This document shows positions 15,595 through 22,480 of a DNA stretch of 24,899 nucleotides, one piece after another. The notes beneath the pieces are model-generated. The model was given only the letters and a program-made list of their open reading frames with translations, was not told the origin of the DNA and ran no database searches. The translations under genes and the position numbers were made by a program. Source of the DNA: an uncultured Ruminococcus sp. (lineage in GTDB: Bacteria; Bacillota; Clostridia; Oscillospirales; Acutalibacteraceae); NCBI GenBank assembly GCA_934476515.1, contig CAKSNZ010000032.1, positions 1 to 24,899 on the forward strand. Reading direction: 5' to 3'. Every line of letters begins with the position of its first letter. Within the stretch, counting starts at the first letter, position 1.

Positions 15595-16710
15595 CTAAGA
15601 AATAACTGAGCCTTTTTCAATATATACCGGATAGTTAGGTGCACCCATTAGTTGTTCACCTTCGGCAATGTTACAGTCCTTATCAATAATAACATTGTTG
15701 ATTGTAGCATTATCTCCGATTACGCTATCCTGCATAATAATAGAATTCTTAACCTTAGTATTCTGACCTATGTAAACACCCTTTGAGATAATACAGTTTT
15801 CAACTTCACCATTGATAATACAACCCTGAGCAATTAAGCTACCCTTAACTGAACAGTCAAAGCCGTATCTTGATGGTCTGTCATCTCTAACCTTAGTATA
15901 AATAGGTCTTTCAGGATTGAACAAATCTGCTCTTACTTCAGGATTCATCAAATCCATAGAAATATTGTAGTAATCCTGCATTGAGCAAATTGTCTTTAAG
16001 AAGCCCTTATGTTCATAACCACAAACCTTGTATTTTTCTAAATCAAAGTTTAGGAATAACTTTCTATAGTCAATGTTATTTGTACTTACACATTGCTTAA
16101 CAATAGATATTAGTAGGTCTTTTTTAATTAAGATAGAGCCGGAAATCAAGTTACATTCACCTGTAATAGGTGGGTTAATCTGTAATTTCTTAATTCTCAT
16201 ATCATCATCAATTTCAGCAACCATTGGATAAGACTTGTTGTTGTTAATATCCTGATACTGATAACAGAATGTAACATCAGCACCTGTCTTTTTGTGTTGA
16301 TAATACATCTTTTGATAATCAATATTTGCAATAAAGTTTGTGCTACAAATCAAAACTTCTTCTTCAGAACCATTTTCAATATAACCATGAAGGCTGTCTA
16401 AAGTTTCCAGCACATTATCAAAACTTTTGCCACTAAAAGGTGGTAAAATTGTAAGTCCACTTTTTCTCTTTGATAAATCCCAAGCATTACCGTTACCTAC
16501 ATGGTCCATAAGGCTAAAGTAATGAGATGATGCAACAATACCAACATTGTTAATACCGGCATTGCTCATATTAGAAAGTGGAAAATCAATTAGTCTGTAT
16601 TTTCCTCCAAAAGGCACACTAGCCATAGTTCTCTTGTTAGTTAGCTGACTAATACAACCCTCATTAGTGTTTGAAAAAATAAGACCAAGAACATTGTTAC
16701 TTCTATTCAT
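15595..16710 (-). CDS. glgD: Glucose-1-phosphate adenylyltransferase regulatory subunit GlgD
   Basis: GlgD is the noncatalytic partner of GlgC in Firmicutes and modulates ADP-glucose synthesis. The 371-aa protein has the pyrophosphorylase fold ([17 protein letters not shown]) but lacks the catalytic G-rich loop: where GlgC has [10 protein letters not shown], this protein has GLIFSNTNEGCISQLT. The C-terminus is a left-handed beta-helix (IINGEVENCIISKGVYIG, then VIGDNATINNVIIDKDCNI). Its ATG overlaps the glgC stop by one base (TAATG), implying coupled, roughly equal synthesis of the two subunits. Confidence 0.95.
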   Translation of the reverse strand: MNRSNNVLGLIFSNTNEGCISQLTNKRTMASVPFGGKYRLIDFPLSNMSNAGINNVGIVASSHYFSLMDHVGNGNAWDLSKRKSGLTILPPFSGKSFDNVLETLDSLHGYIENGSEEEVLICSTNFIANIDYQKMYYQHKKTGADVTFCYQYQDINNNKSYPMVAEIDDDMRIKKLQINPPITGECNLISGSILIKKDLLISIVKQCVSTNNIDYRKLFLNFDLEKYKVCGYEHKGFLKTICSMQDYYNISMDLMNPEVRADLFNPERPIYTKVRDDRPSRYGFDCSVKGSLIAQGCIINGEVENCIISKGVYIGQNTKVKNSIIMQDSVIGDNATINNVIIDKDCNIAEGEQLMGAPNYPVYIEKGSVIS

Positions 16711-17912
16711 TATTCTGCCTCCAAATCTTCACCAATCATAGCTGCAGGTGGAACAACAACATTGTCACCAATATGTAGGTCATCGCCAATAACTGCAATA
16801 CCCCATTTATCCTTATCTTCTGCGTCCTCAGGGTTGCCACCGATTACTGCGTTACAACCGATTACAGTATTTTCAGATACAATAGAATATTTAATATCGG
16901 CATTTGCCTTAACAACTGTATTAGGCATAATAATAGAATAATCTACCTTAGCACCCTTTTCAATCTTAACACCGGGGAATAGGATTGAATTCTCAACTTC
17001 ACCCTCAACAATACAACCGTCAGAAATATTAGAATTCTTGATAACTGCTGTATCAGCCACATAATGAGGTGGGAACATAGGGTTTTTACTGTAAATACCC
17101 CTTAAGTCCAGCTTTAGGTTAGGGTCTAGAAGATCCATATTAGCATCCCAAAGTGACTCAACAGTACCAACATCTTTCCAGTATCCTTCAAATGGATAAG
17201 CAAACATTCTTTCACCGGCATTCAACATTGCAGGTAGAACATCTTTACCAAAGTCGTTACTGCTGTTTTCATTTTCAGCATCTTCAATTAAATATTTTCT
17301 TAGTTCTTTCCAACTAAATACATAAATACCCATTGAGGCATTTGTACTCTTTGGATGAGCAGGTTTTTCTTCAAATTCATAAATAGAACCATCTTCGTTA
17401 GTATTTAGAATACCAAAACGAGATGCCTCTTCAAGAGAAACATCAATAACTGCAATAGTACAAGCAGCATTGTGTTCTTTGTGGAACTTAATCATATCTG
17501 CGTAATCCATCTTATAAATATGGTCACCGGAAAGTACCACAACATACTCAGGGTTATACCTATCAATATAGCTTATATTCTGATAAATTGCATTAGCAGT
17601 ACCAGAATACCATTCAGAGCCTTTCTTAGATTCGTAAGGGCTAAGACAAGTAACCCCAGAATTCATACCATCAAGTTCCCATGGTTGACCATTGCCAATA
17701 TATTCGTTAAGTACAAGTGGCTGATACTGTGTCAAAACACCAACAGCCTCAATACCTGAATTTGCACAGTTGGACAATGGGAAATCAATGATTCTGTATT
17801 TTCCTCCGAAAGGAACGGCAGGCTTAGCAATCTTCTTAGTTAATACACCAAGACGAGAGCCTTGTCCACCGGCAAGAAGCATAGCTACTACTTCTTTCTT
17901 TGGTAACATCAT
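16710..17912 (-). CDS. glgC: Glucose-1-phosphate adenylyltransferase GlgC
   Basis: GlgC makes ADP-glucose from ATP and glucose-1-phosphate, the committed step of bacterial glycogen synthesis. The 400-aa protein has the nucleotide-binding loop [16 protein letters not shown], then [20 protein letters not shown], the catalytic [14 protein letters not shown], and [10 protein letters not shown] in the glucose-1-phosphate site. A C-terminal beta-helix with hexapeptide-like repeats completes it. Two ATGs stand in tandem; the GGAGG site is 4 nt from the first and 7 nt from the second (17909), so the second is slightly better placed. It is the first gene of the operon. Confidence 0.96.
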   Translation of the reverse strand: MMLPKKEVVAMLLAGGQGSRLGVLTKKIAKPAVPFGGKYRIIDFPLSNCANSGIEAVGVLTQYQPLVLNEYIGNGQPWELDGMNSGVTCLSPYESKKGSEWYSGTANAIYQNISYIDRYNPEYVVVLSGDHIYKMDYADMIKFHKEHNAACTIAVIDVSLEEASRFGILNTNEDGSIYEFEEKPAHPKSTNASMGIYVFSWKELRKYLIEDAENENSSNDFGKDVLPAMLNAGERMFAYPFEGYWKDVGTVESLWDANMDLLDPNLKLDLRGIYSKNPMFPPHYVADTAVIKNSNISDGCIVEGEVENSILFPGVKIEKGAKVDYSIIMPNTVVKANADIKYSIVSENTVIGCNAVIGGNPEDAEDKDKWGIAVIGDDLHIGDNVVVPPAAMIGEDLEAE

Positions 17913-18129
17913 AATTCCTCCAGTACATTAATTTCTAAACGGAAAAAGCCGTACAATATTTATTTTAACATTTAGGTTATGTCGTAAATTATCAAATCAC
18001 ATTGAGCCTATTATACTTTTCTTCCTATTTTTTATTAACCTTAACTATATTATATTACAAAAATTCCATTTTTGCTATTGATTTTATACATAACAAATTC
18101 TTCGATTTTTGTGCAATATAACATATACA

Positions 18130-18158
18130 ATAATAATATATTTTTATATTTTCGTCAA
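18130..18158 (-). promoter_or_regulatory. Possible distal promoter of glgC
   Basis: On the minus strand TTGACG (plus 18153-18158) and TATTAT (plus 18130-18135) are 17 bp apart, which would give a leader of over 200 nt. A second candidate lies nearer glgC: TATAAT in minus-strand AAGTATAATAGG near plus 18010-18016, with a weak TTAATA 17 bp before it. The rest of 17913-18236 is AT-rich with nothing else clear. hydE has only a weak CCC/GGG hairpin near 18204-18219 with a T-run as a possible terminator. Confidence 0.4.
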
Positions 18159-18236
18159 GTAAATGAATTCATTATATAAAATAAACTTTTTAAAAAGCAA
18201 AATTCCCATTAAAAAGGGCTTATTTCCTACTAAATT

Positions 18237-19286
18237 TTATTTTATTCTAGGTGAGTCACCTTTAGAAAAGTCAATTTTGTAACCAAATTTTTTCAAAGAT
18301 TTTTCAAGAGCCTTAACCATCTCTCCGGATTCTTTTCCTGTACTTAATTTTCCATCATACAAAGTGTAATTTTCCTTTGCAAATTGTGGAGATAAATTTG
18401 GCATTACAACATTGCCACCATACAAAATTCCAAGAATTCTACCTTTAGGGTCAATGGTACTAAGAGCTGTTGTTGATGGAAGTAACATATCATTAATCAT
18501 AAGTCTGATTATCCCTAAAGTTCTTAAGGTTAATCTTAAGTCACCAATAGGTCTATCCTTAAAGTCAGTATCTTTATGTGGCACAAATGGTCCTATGCCA
18601 ATCATATGTGGCATAAATTTCTGAAAAAATCTTAAATCAAGGATAATATCATCTACAGTTTGATATGGTGAACCTATCATAATGCCACAACCTACTTGAT
18701 AACCTATATCTTTCAAATTATATAAACACTGAATTCTGTTTTCTAAACTCATTTCTTGTGGATGAAGTTTTCTGTAATGAAATGGGTTTGAGGTTTCTTC
18801 TCTTAATAAAAATCTATCTGCACCGGCATCATAATATTTCTTGTAACTTTCATAACTTCTTTCACCTATTGACAAAGTTACTGCACAATCATTAAAGTTA
18901 CTTTTAATTTCACTGACAATACTGCAAATATCATCATCGGAATAACAGAAATCCTCCCCACCTTGCAAAACAAAAGTCCTAAAGCCAAGTACATAACCTT
19001 TTTTGCAACAATCAAGTATCTGTTCTTTTGTCAATCTATATCTACAAATATTTTTGTTACTTCTTCTGATTCCACAGTAATAACAATCATTTTTGCAATA
19101 ATTACTGACCTCAATTAACCCTCTGATATACACATTTTTTCCAAAGATTTTATCCCTAACTTTTTGTGCATACTTTTGCAAAGCTTCATCAACCTTGCCA
19201 TCATTAGTTAAAAGAATTTCTTTCAGTTCACTATCTGATAAGTTGTGTTCTCTGTATAATTTTTCTACCAAATTAACTGTACTCAT
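18237..19286 (-). CDS. hydE: [FeFe] hydrogenase H-cluster radical SAM maturase HydE
   Basis: HydE is a radical-SAM enzyme that acts after HydG in building the diiron subcluster of [FeFe] hydrogenase. The 349-aa protein has the cluster motif CKNDCYYC (CX3CX2C, Cys64/68/71), GIRRSN, the SAM-binding VLQGGED, and FLLREETSNP, then GCGIMIGSPYQT, IGIGPFVPHKDT and ALSTIDPKGR. The C-terminal segment, where many HydE proteins carry extra cysteines for an auxiliary Fe-S cluster, has none (NYTLYDGKLSTGKESG). That cluster is known to be dispensable. A GTG at 19295 is in frame, but it overlaps the AGGTG site, which is 6 nt before the ATG at 19286. hydF and hydG are not in the window. Confidence 0.9.
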   Translation of the reverse strand: MSTVNLVEKLYREHNLSDSELKEILLTNDGKVDEALQKYAQKVRDKIFGKNVYIRGLIEVSNYCKNDCYYCGIRRSNKNICRYRLTKEQILDCCKKGYVLGFRTFVLQGGEDFCYSDDDICSIVSEIKSNFNDCAVTLSIGERSYESYKKYYDAGADRFLLREETSNPFHYRKLHPQEMSLENRIQCLYNLKDIGYQVGCGIMIGSPYQTVDDIILDLRFFQKFMPHMIGIGPFVPHKDTDFKDRPIGDLRLTLRTLGIIRLMINDMLLPSTTALSTIDPKGRILGILYGGNVVMPNLSPQFAKENYTLYDGKLSTGKESGEMVKALEKSLKKFGYKIDFSKGDSPRIK

Positions 19287-19342
19287 ATTTTTCACCTAAG
19301 AATATTTTACAGACAGTTTAAGAGAAAATCAACACCTTTCAC

Positions 19343-19374
19343 AAAAGGAAATAGGCTATCCATAAAGGATAGCC
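19343..19374 (-). terminator. Rho-independent terminator after the flavodoxin gene
   Basis: GGCTATCC / GGATAGCC (19354-19361 with 19367-19374) is a perfect 8-bp stem with a 5-nt loop. On the minus strand TATTTCCTTTTG follows. It is 48 nt past the flavodoxin stop codon and before hydE. Confidence 0.8.
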
Positions 19375-19421
19375 AAAGAAGGTATAATTTTAAGGTATTT
19401 TTATAGATTTTTATTTTTAAA

Positions 19422-19844
19422 TTAAACTAATGATGCACCAAGTGCCTTACAATTTGCAACTGCATCATCATCAGGTGCATCGTTACAAATTACACTTTCT
19501 GTTGCAAGAACTGCACCGTCACCGGTACAAGTTTCTTCCCAGTTACGCATCCATTCACCATCGCCCCAACCATATGAGCCGAATAAAGCGATTTTCTTAC
19601 CATTTAGTGCTGATTCACAACCATTAAACATTGGTTCAAATTCTTCATCTTCAAGAACTTCAGCACCCATAGCAGGACAACCAAAAGCAATAGCATCAAA
19701 GTCATTGACCATATCACCATTAAAGCTATCAGCAGTATAAAGTGTTGCGTTACCACCGTTTTCATTTACACCGTCAGCTACTGCGTTAGCCATAACTTCT
19801 GTGTTACCTGTACCACTCCAATATACAACTGCAATCTTACTCAT
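19422..19844 (-). CDS. Flavodoxin
   Basis: Flavodoxins are small FMN proteins that replace ferredoxin as electron carriers when iron is short. The 140-aa protein has the FMN phosphate loop WSGTGNTE at residues 9-16, the GCPAMGAE loop near residue 55 and the FGSYGWGDGEWMRNW loop near residue 88. The protein is strongly acidic, as usual. An AGGAAGAG site precedes the ATG by about 6 nt. It starts 16 nt after the DUF3793 gene, so the two are cotranscribed. Confidence 0.95.
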   Translation of the reverse strand: MSKIAVVYWSGTGNTEVMANAVADGVNENGGNATLYTADSFNGDMVNDFDAIAFGCPAMGAEVLEDEEFEPMFNGCESALNGKKIALFGSYGWGDGEWMRNWEETCTGDGAVLATESVICNDAPDDDAVANCKALGASLV

Positions 19845-19860
19845 TTATATCTCTTCCTTT

Positions 19861-20412
19861 CTAAGCTGAAACAGTTAGTTTTTCAAGTGAAAAACCTTGT
19901 TTCCATTTTAAGTAATAAATACGAGAGCATTTCTTAAATTTTGCAAATTTTTTCAAAGCTTCTTTCTCATCACCATAAACCTTCCAACAACCTGTACACT
20001 TTGAACATGCTCCCTTGTTGCAAATAAAACCGTAAACATCCTCAGGGGGATAACCGAGGAAAAGTCCGATTTCGTGGGGAAATTCTTTAGAAGTTTTTAC
20101 TCTCCTTTTTAACTGAGCAATACAGCTTTCAACATCAATACTGTTGTATCCTTGCATTCTAAGCAAAAACTCAGCATAAGGAGTTGATAAGTCACTTTTT
20201 AACTTATTTTTGCGATACAAGTAAAGCAACGCTCTGTTGTTAGAATAGTTCAGCAGAATAAGTTTTATTCCTTTTTTAGAAAGTATCTTGTTATATGTAT
20301 TTACAAAATTCACAGCTTCCTTTTCGCTACTGCAAGAGCAGTTAAAAAGGTTGCCTGTTTTTAGTCCGGCTAATGTTGGTGAGCAATGCTTGACTAATAA
20401 ATCCTCTGACAT
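19861..20412 (-). CDS. DUF3793 family protein
   Basis: The function of this Clostridia family is unknown. The protein (183 aa) shows the family hallmarks: HCSPTLAGLKTGNLF at the N-terminus, ALLYLYR, and FPHEIGLFLGYPPEDVYGFI followed by GCWKVYGD and a C-terminal KKCSRIYYLKW. Several cysteines (NCSCS; CNKGACSKCTGC) suggest metal or Fe-S handling, but this is inference. An in-frame ATG at 20421 directly abuts the AAGGA site, so the ATG at 20412, 9 nt from the site, is the likelier start. From memory, family members often neighbour flavodoxin or ferrous-iron transport genes, in line with the flavodoxin here. Confidence 0.85.
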   Translation of the reverse strand: MSEDLLVKHCSPTLAGLKTGNLFNCSCSSEKEAVNFVNTYNKILSKKGIKLILLNYSNNRALLYLYRKNKLKSDLSTPYAEFLLRMQGYNSIDVESCIAQLKRRVKTSKEFPHEIGLFLGYPPEDVYGFICNKGACSKCTGCWKVYGDEKEALKKFAKFKKCSRIYYLKWKQGFSLEKLTVSA

Positions 20413-20420
20413 ATTTATCA

Positions 20421-20464
20421 TTCCTTTATTAAGGAAATTTTATAGTTAGCATTTGCTAACTATA
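20421..20464 (-). promoter_or_regulatory. Operator-like palindrome and RBS hairpin before DUF3793
   Basis: TATAGTTAGC-ATTT-GCTAACTATA (20441-20464) is a perfect palindrome with 10-bp arms. A TATAGT within it, with ATGAAA 17 bp upstream, could be a second promoter. Next to it, TTCCTT-N4-AAGGAA (20421-20436) can fold the AAGGA ribosome site into a 6-bp hairpin on the minus strand. The GTTAGC/GCTAAC core resembles DtxR/IdeR-type metal-repressor operators; the regulator is not in the window. Confidence 0.5.
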
Positions 20465-20477
20465 AAGTAAAAATAAA

Positions 20478-20770
20478 AGTTTTTCATAAGAAAAACTTGA
20501 AAGCAAAATCATTATTTAGAGGGCTATGGTTTCCCATAGCACCTCTAAACTTAGGAACAGCTGTATGCAGAACTGTTCCTTTAAGGAGAAAAGAGTTTGC
20601 TGAACAATTAATTGGCATTTTAATTATTCGGCGAAGTTAGTTTTGTTGTCACATTTCAGCAAGAAGTATACACCAAAAAAATAAATAGAGTTCACATGGG
20701 TTTGTTGTGACAACAAAGTAAAAACATAATGTAATAATGTTTCTGTACTTAGTTAGCTTTTGCTAACCAC
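20478..20770 (-). ncRNA. Candidate structured leader or small RNA upstream of DUF3793-flavodoxin
   Basis: The predicted minus-strand transcript contains inverted repeats in series. TTTGTTGTCACA / TGTGACAACAAA (20642-20653 with 20706-20717) is a perfect 12 bp, and the 20701-20717 arm is also self-complementary, giving a possible switch. A 14-position stem at 20596-20635 follows. Then come AGGAACAG / CTGTTCCT (20553-20560 with 20573-20580) with an inner CTG/CAG, and TTTAGAGG plus GCTATGG pairing with CCATAGC and CCTCTAAA (20515-20549). It ends with AAGTTTTTC-N4-GAAAAACTT (20478-20499) and a T-rich tail, a plausible weak terminator. I cannot match it to a known RNA class. A 44-codon frame also spans 20484-20618 without a ribosome site. 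Confidence 0.45.
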
Positions 20771-20805
20771 AACTATATATTACTCTATCCTTCCCACTAT
20801 GTCAA
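20751..20805 (-). promoter_or_regulatory. Promoter with operator-like palindrome for the DUF3793-flavodoxin leader
   Basis: On the minus strand TTGACA (plus 20800-20805), a 17-bp spacer and TAATAT (plus 20777-20782) make a near-consensus promoter. GGTTAGC-AAAA-GCTAACT (plus 20751-20768) begins a few bases after the predicted start, where a repressor would block transcription. It has the same core as the palindrome at 20441-20464. Confidence 0.7.
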
Positions 20806-20853
20806 CAAATTTTTAATTATATTTTTCATTTTGTAGGTTTATACAAATAATTC

Positions 20854-20871
20854 AGTTAGCACACACTAACT
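20854..20871. promoter_or_regulatory. Third GTTAG/CTAAC palindrome
   Basis: AGTTAG-N6-CTAACT lies between the minus-strand leader promoter and the plus-strand promoter at 20962. The half-sites match those of the two other palindromes; the centre does not. It may be an additional or shared operator. Confidence 0.4.
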
Positions 20872-20961
20872 ACTTGTGCATTTTGATTTTATCACCTGTA
20901 TTTATGTGCTAAATACTGTTTTTATTTAACCTCTATTTAACTTTTACTTAATTGTAAATAC

Positions 20962-20989
20962 TTGACATTTTATATTAATATTTTATAAT
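20962..20989 (+). promoter_or_regulatory. Promoter of the small exported protein gene
   Basis: TTGACA (20962-20967), a 16-bp spacer and TATAAT (20984-20989) form a strong-looking housekeeping promoter about 30 nt before the ribosome site of the following gene. Confidence 0.7.
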
Positions 20990-21025
20990 TATCTACGGAA
21001 AGAGAAATTTATAAAAGGTGATTTT

Positions 21026-21421
21026 ATGGAGAAGAAAAGAATTATCAAAACCTCAGGTCTGTTTATTCTGCTTTGTGTAGTGGCATTTTGCGCTGAGTTC
21101 TACTATGCTAACAACACAAAGAATATTATACTTCCTGAGAAAAGTGAGATTTATACTGTTACAGTAACAAATGGTACTAACGGTAACACAACAACAGTTG
21201 AAGAAAGCAATATCAATAAAATCTACAATGATTTGAAAAATATTTCCTTAACTAAAGTTGATAACGAGGACTTAAGTGGTTGGAATTATGCAGTTGACAT
21301 TGAAACTAACAATGATACTGATGTACACTTAGTTTTTGTTTCTGACAAGTTACTACAGTACAACAACAATACTTATAAAATTAACGGTACATCAGTACTT
21401 GAGAATTTTACAAATTGCTAA
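21026..21421 (+). CDS. Small exported or membrane-anchored protein, unknown function
   Basis: I do not recognise this 131-aa protein. It has a basic N-terminus (MEKKRIIK) and one hydrophobic helix at about residues 10-27 that could be a signal anchor. The remaining 100 residues are Asn/Thr-rich and predicted extracellular (YTVTVTNGTNGNTTTVEESN, then DLSGWNYAVDIETNN and YKINGTSVLENF). The pattern of a short strand-rich domain resembles small Firmicute DUF proteins with a TVTNxxTGKTTT segment, without a firm match. It has its own promoter, an AAAGGTG site 5-6 nt before the ATG, and its own terminator, so it is a monocistronic gene. Confidence 0.75.
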   Translation: MEKKRIIKTSGLFILLCVVAFCAEFYYANNTKNIILPEKSEIYTVTVTNGTNGNTTTVEESNINKIYNDLKNISLTKVDNEDLSGWNYAVDIETNNDTDVHLVFVSDKLLQYNNNTYKINGTSVLENFTNC

Positions 21422-21435
21422 TAACTATTAATTTT

Positions 21436-21470
21436 AAGTAGTGCTATTTTTTATGGCACTACTTTTTTAT
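21436..21470 (+). terminator. Rho-independent terminator after the small exported protein gene
   Basis: AAGTAGTGC / GCACTACTT (21436-21444 with 21456-21464) is a perfect 9-bp stem with an 11-nt loop, followed by TTTTATTATC. It separates this gene from the LytTR operon. Confidence 0.88.
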
Positions 21471-21478
21471 TATCATTT

Positions 21479-21549
21479 TTGCATTTTACCCTACTTAAAA
21501 TGCAATTTACCTAGATTTTATTGAATTATAAAAGAATTAATGGTACAGT
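21479..21549 (+). promoter_or_regulatory. Putative LytTR operator and promoter of the ABC operon
   Basis: GCATTTTACC (21481-21490) and GCAATTTACC (21502-21511) are direct repeats matching at 9 of 10 positions, with a 21-bp period. This is the two-turn spacing known for LytTR regulators such as AgrA and ComE. TTGCATTTTA / TAAAATGCAA (21479-21488 with 21496-21505) is also an inverted repeat. Ten bp downstream lies TTGAAT, a 17-bp spacer and TACAGT (21521-21549). Autoregulation is inferred. Confidence 0.5.
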
Positions 21550-21573
21550 AAAATCACAGAAAGGAGATAAAAA

Positions 21574-22011
21574 ATGAGGTTAAGTATTTTTAAAAATCCA
21601 AAATTTTCTGAACCGGAAGTTATACTGAATTATTTCGAAGAAACTGATGAAGTAAATAAGCTGATTGAAACACTGAATTCACTTAATAATACAATTCAAT
21701 GTTTCAAAAACGGCAGTAATTTTAATATAAAGCTAAATGATATTTATTACTTTGAAAGTGTTGACGAAAGGTCATATGTATATACAAAAGACAATGTGTA
21801 TGAATGTAAAGAAAAGTTATACACAATAGAAGAAACTTTCAAAAACACTTCTATTGTAAGGGTAAGCAAAAGTTGTATTCTCAATATAACAAAGCTAAAA
21901 AGTGTCAGACCGTTTATTAACGGTAAATTTGAGGCTACTATGTTAAGTAATGAAAAAATAATAATCAACCGTCACTATGTTTCTGCTTTTAAGAAAAAGT
22001 TTAATATTTAG
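21574..22011 (+). CDS. LytTR family DNA-binding transcriptional regulator
   Basis: The 145-aa protein has a short N-terminal region of about 45 residues without a receiver domain, then a LytTR DNA-binding domain. The domain pattern is IKLNDIYYFESVDERSYVYTKDN, then TIEETFKNTSIVRVSKSCILNI, then VRPFINGKFEATMLSNEKIIINRHYV. Such stand-alone LytTR proteins usually control the downstream membrane genes and their own expression. An AAAGGAGA site precedes the ATG, and the stop codon overlaps the ribosome site of the next gene. Confidence 0.93.
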   Translation: MRLSIFKNPKFSEPEVILNYFEETDEVNKLIETLNSLNNTIQCFKNGSNFNIKLNDIYYFESVDERSYVYTKDNVYECKEKLYTIEETFKNTSIVRVSKSCILNITKLKSVRPFINGKFEATMLSNEKIIINRHYVSAFKKKFNI

Positions 22012-22021
22012 GAGGTTACTT

Positions 22022-22480
22022 ATGTTAAATAGAATCAAACATTATTTTACACTTGACTGTGTAATTTTCACTATTATGACTGTGGTTTTATCTATAGTTT
22101 TTTATTTTGCAACTTGGGACAGTACAGTAAAAACAATTACAGTAGAGGGACTTTTCAAAACTTTTGGAACAATGGTATTCAGCTACTTTACAGTTACAAC
22201 TGTTATGGCATTTTTGTTTATGATTTTGGAAAGGCCTATCAAAGAAAATGGATATATAGGTCATCTAATCTCAATAGGAATTGTACTTTCTTGTGTATAT
22301 GGACTTGGTGGTGGAGTATTTGACTGGTTTCCGATTTTTTCAATTTGGTCACTATACGCTTTCATAGTACTTATGATTGTATACACAATTGTGTTTTTCA
22401 CAATGTTTTACAAAAATGTTGAAGACAGTAACAAAATCAATGAAAAGCTAAAGAAAATGCAGGAGAAAAACAATGAGTAA
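22022..22480 (+). CDS. DUF3021-like membrane protein
   Basis: This 152-aa protein has four membrane helices (about residues 13-30, 48-68, 80-98 and 107-128) and a charged C-terminal coiled tail (NKINEKLKKMQEKNNE). Its size and place directly behind a LytTR regulator match DUF3021 proteins, which act as membrane partners or inhibitors of their LytTR regulator. An in-frame ATG at 21977 exists inside the previous gene, but the AGGAGG site (22010-22015) is 6 nt before the ATG at 22022, which fixes the start. It overlaps the ABC ATPase gene by 8 bp. Confidence 0.82.
   Translation: MLNRIKHYFTLDCVIFTIMTVVLSIVFYFATWDSTVKTITVEGLFKTFGTMVFSYFTVTTVMAFLFMILERPIKENGYIGHLISIGIVLSCVYGLGGGVFDWFPIFSIWSLYAFIVLMIVYTIVFFTMFYKNVEDSNKINEKLKKMQEKNNE

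Noticed and set aside
17472..17759. A 95-codon plus-strand frame opposite glgC.
   Set aside because: It is antisense to conserved catalytic motifs of GlgC and has no plausible start signals.
20478..20770. The structured region as 6S RNA, tmRNA or SRP RNA.
   Set aside because: There is no single long stem with a central bubble, no tRNA-like ends with a tag frame, and no GNRA-capped SRP helix; the hairpins are arranged in series.
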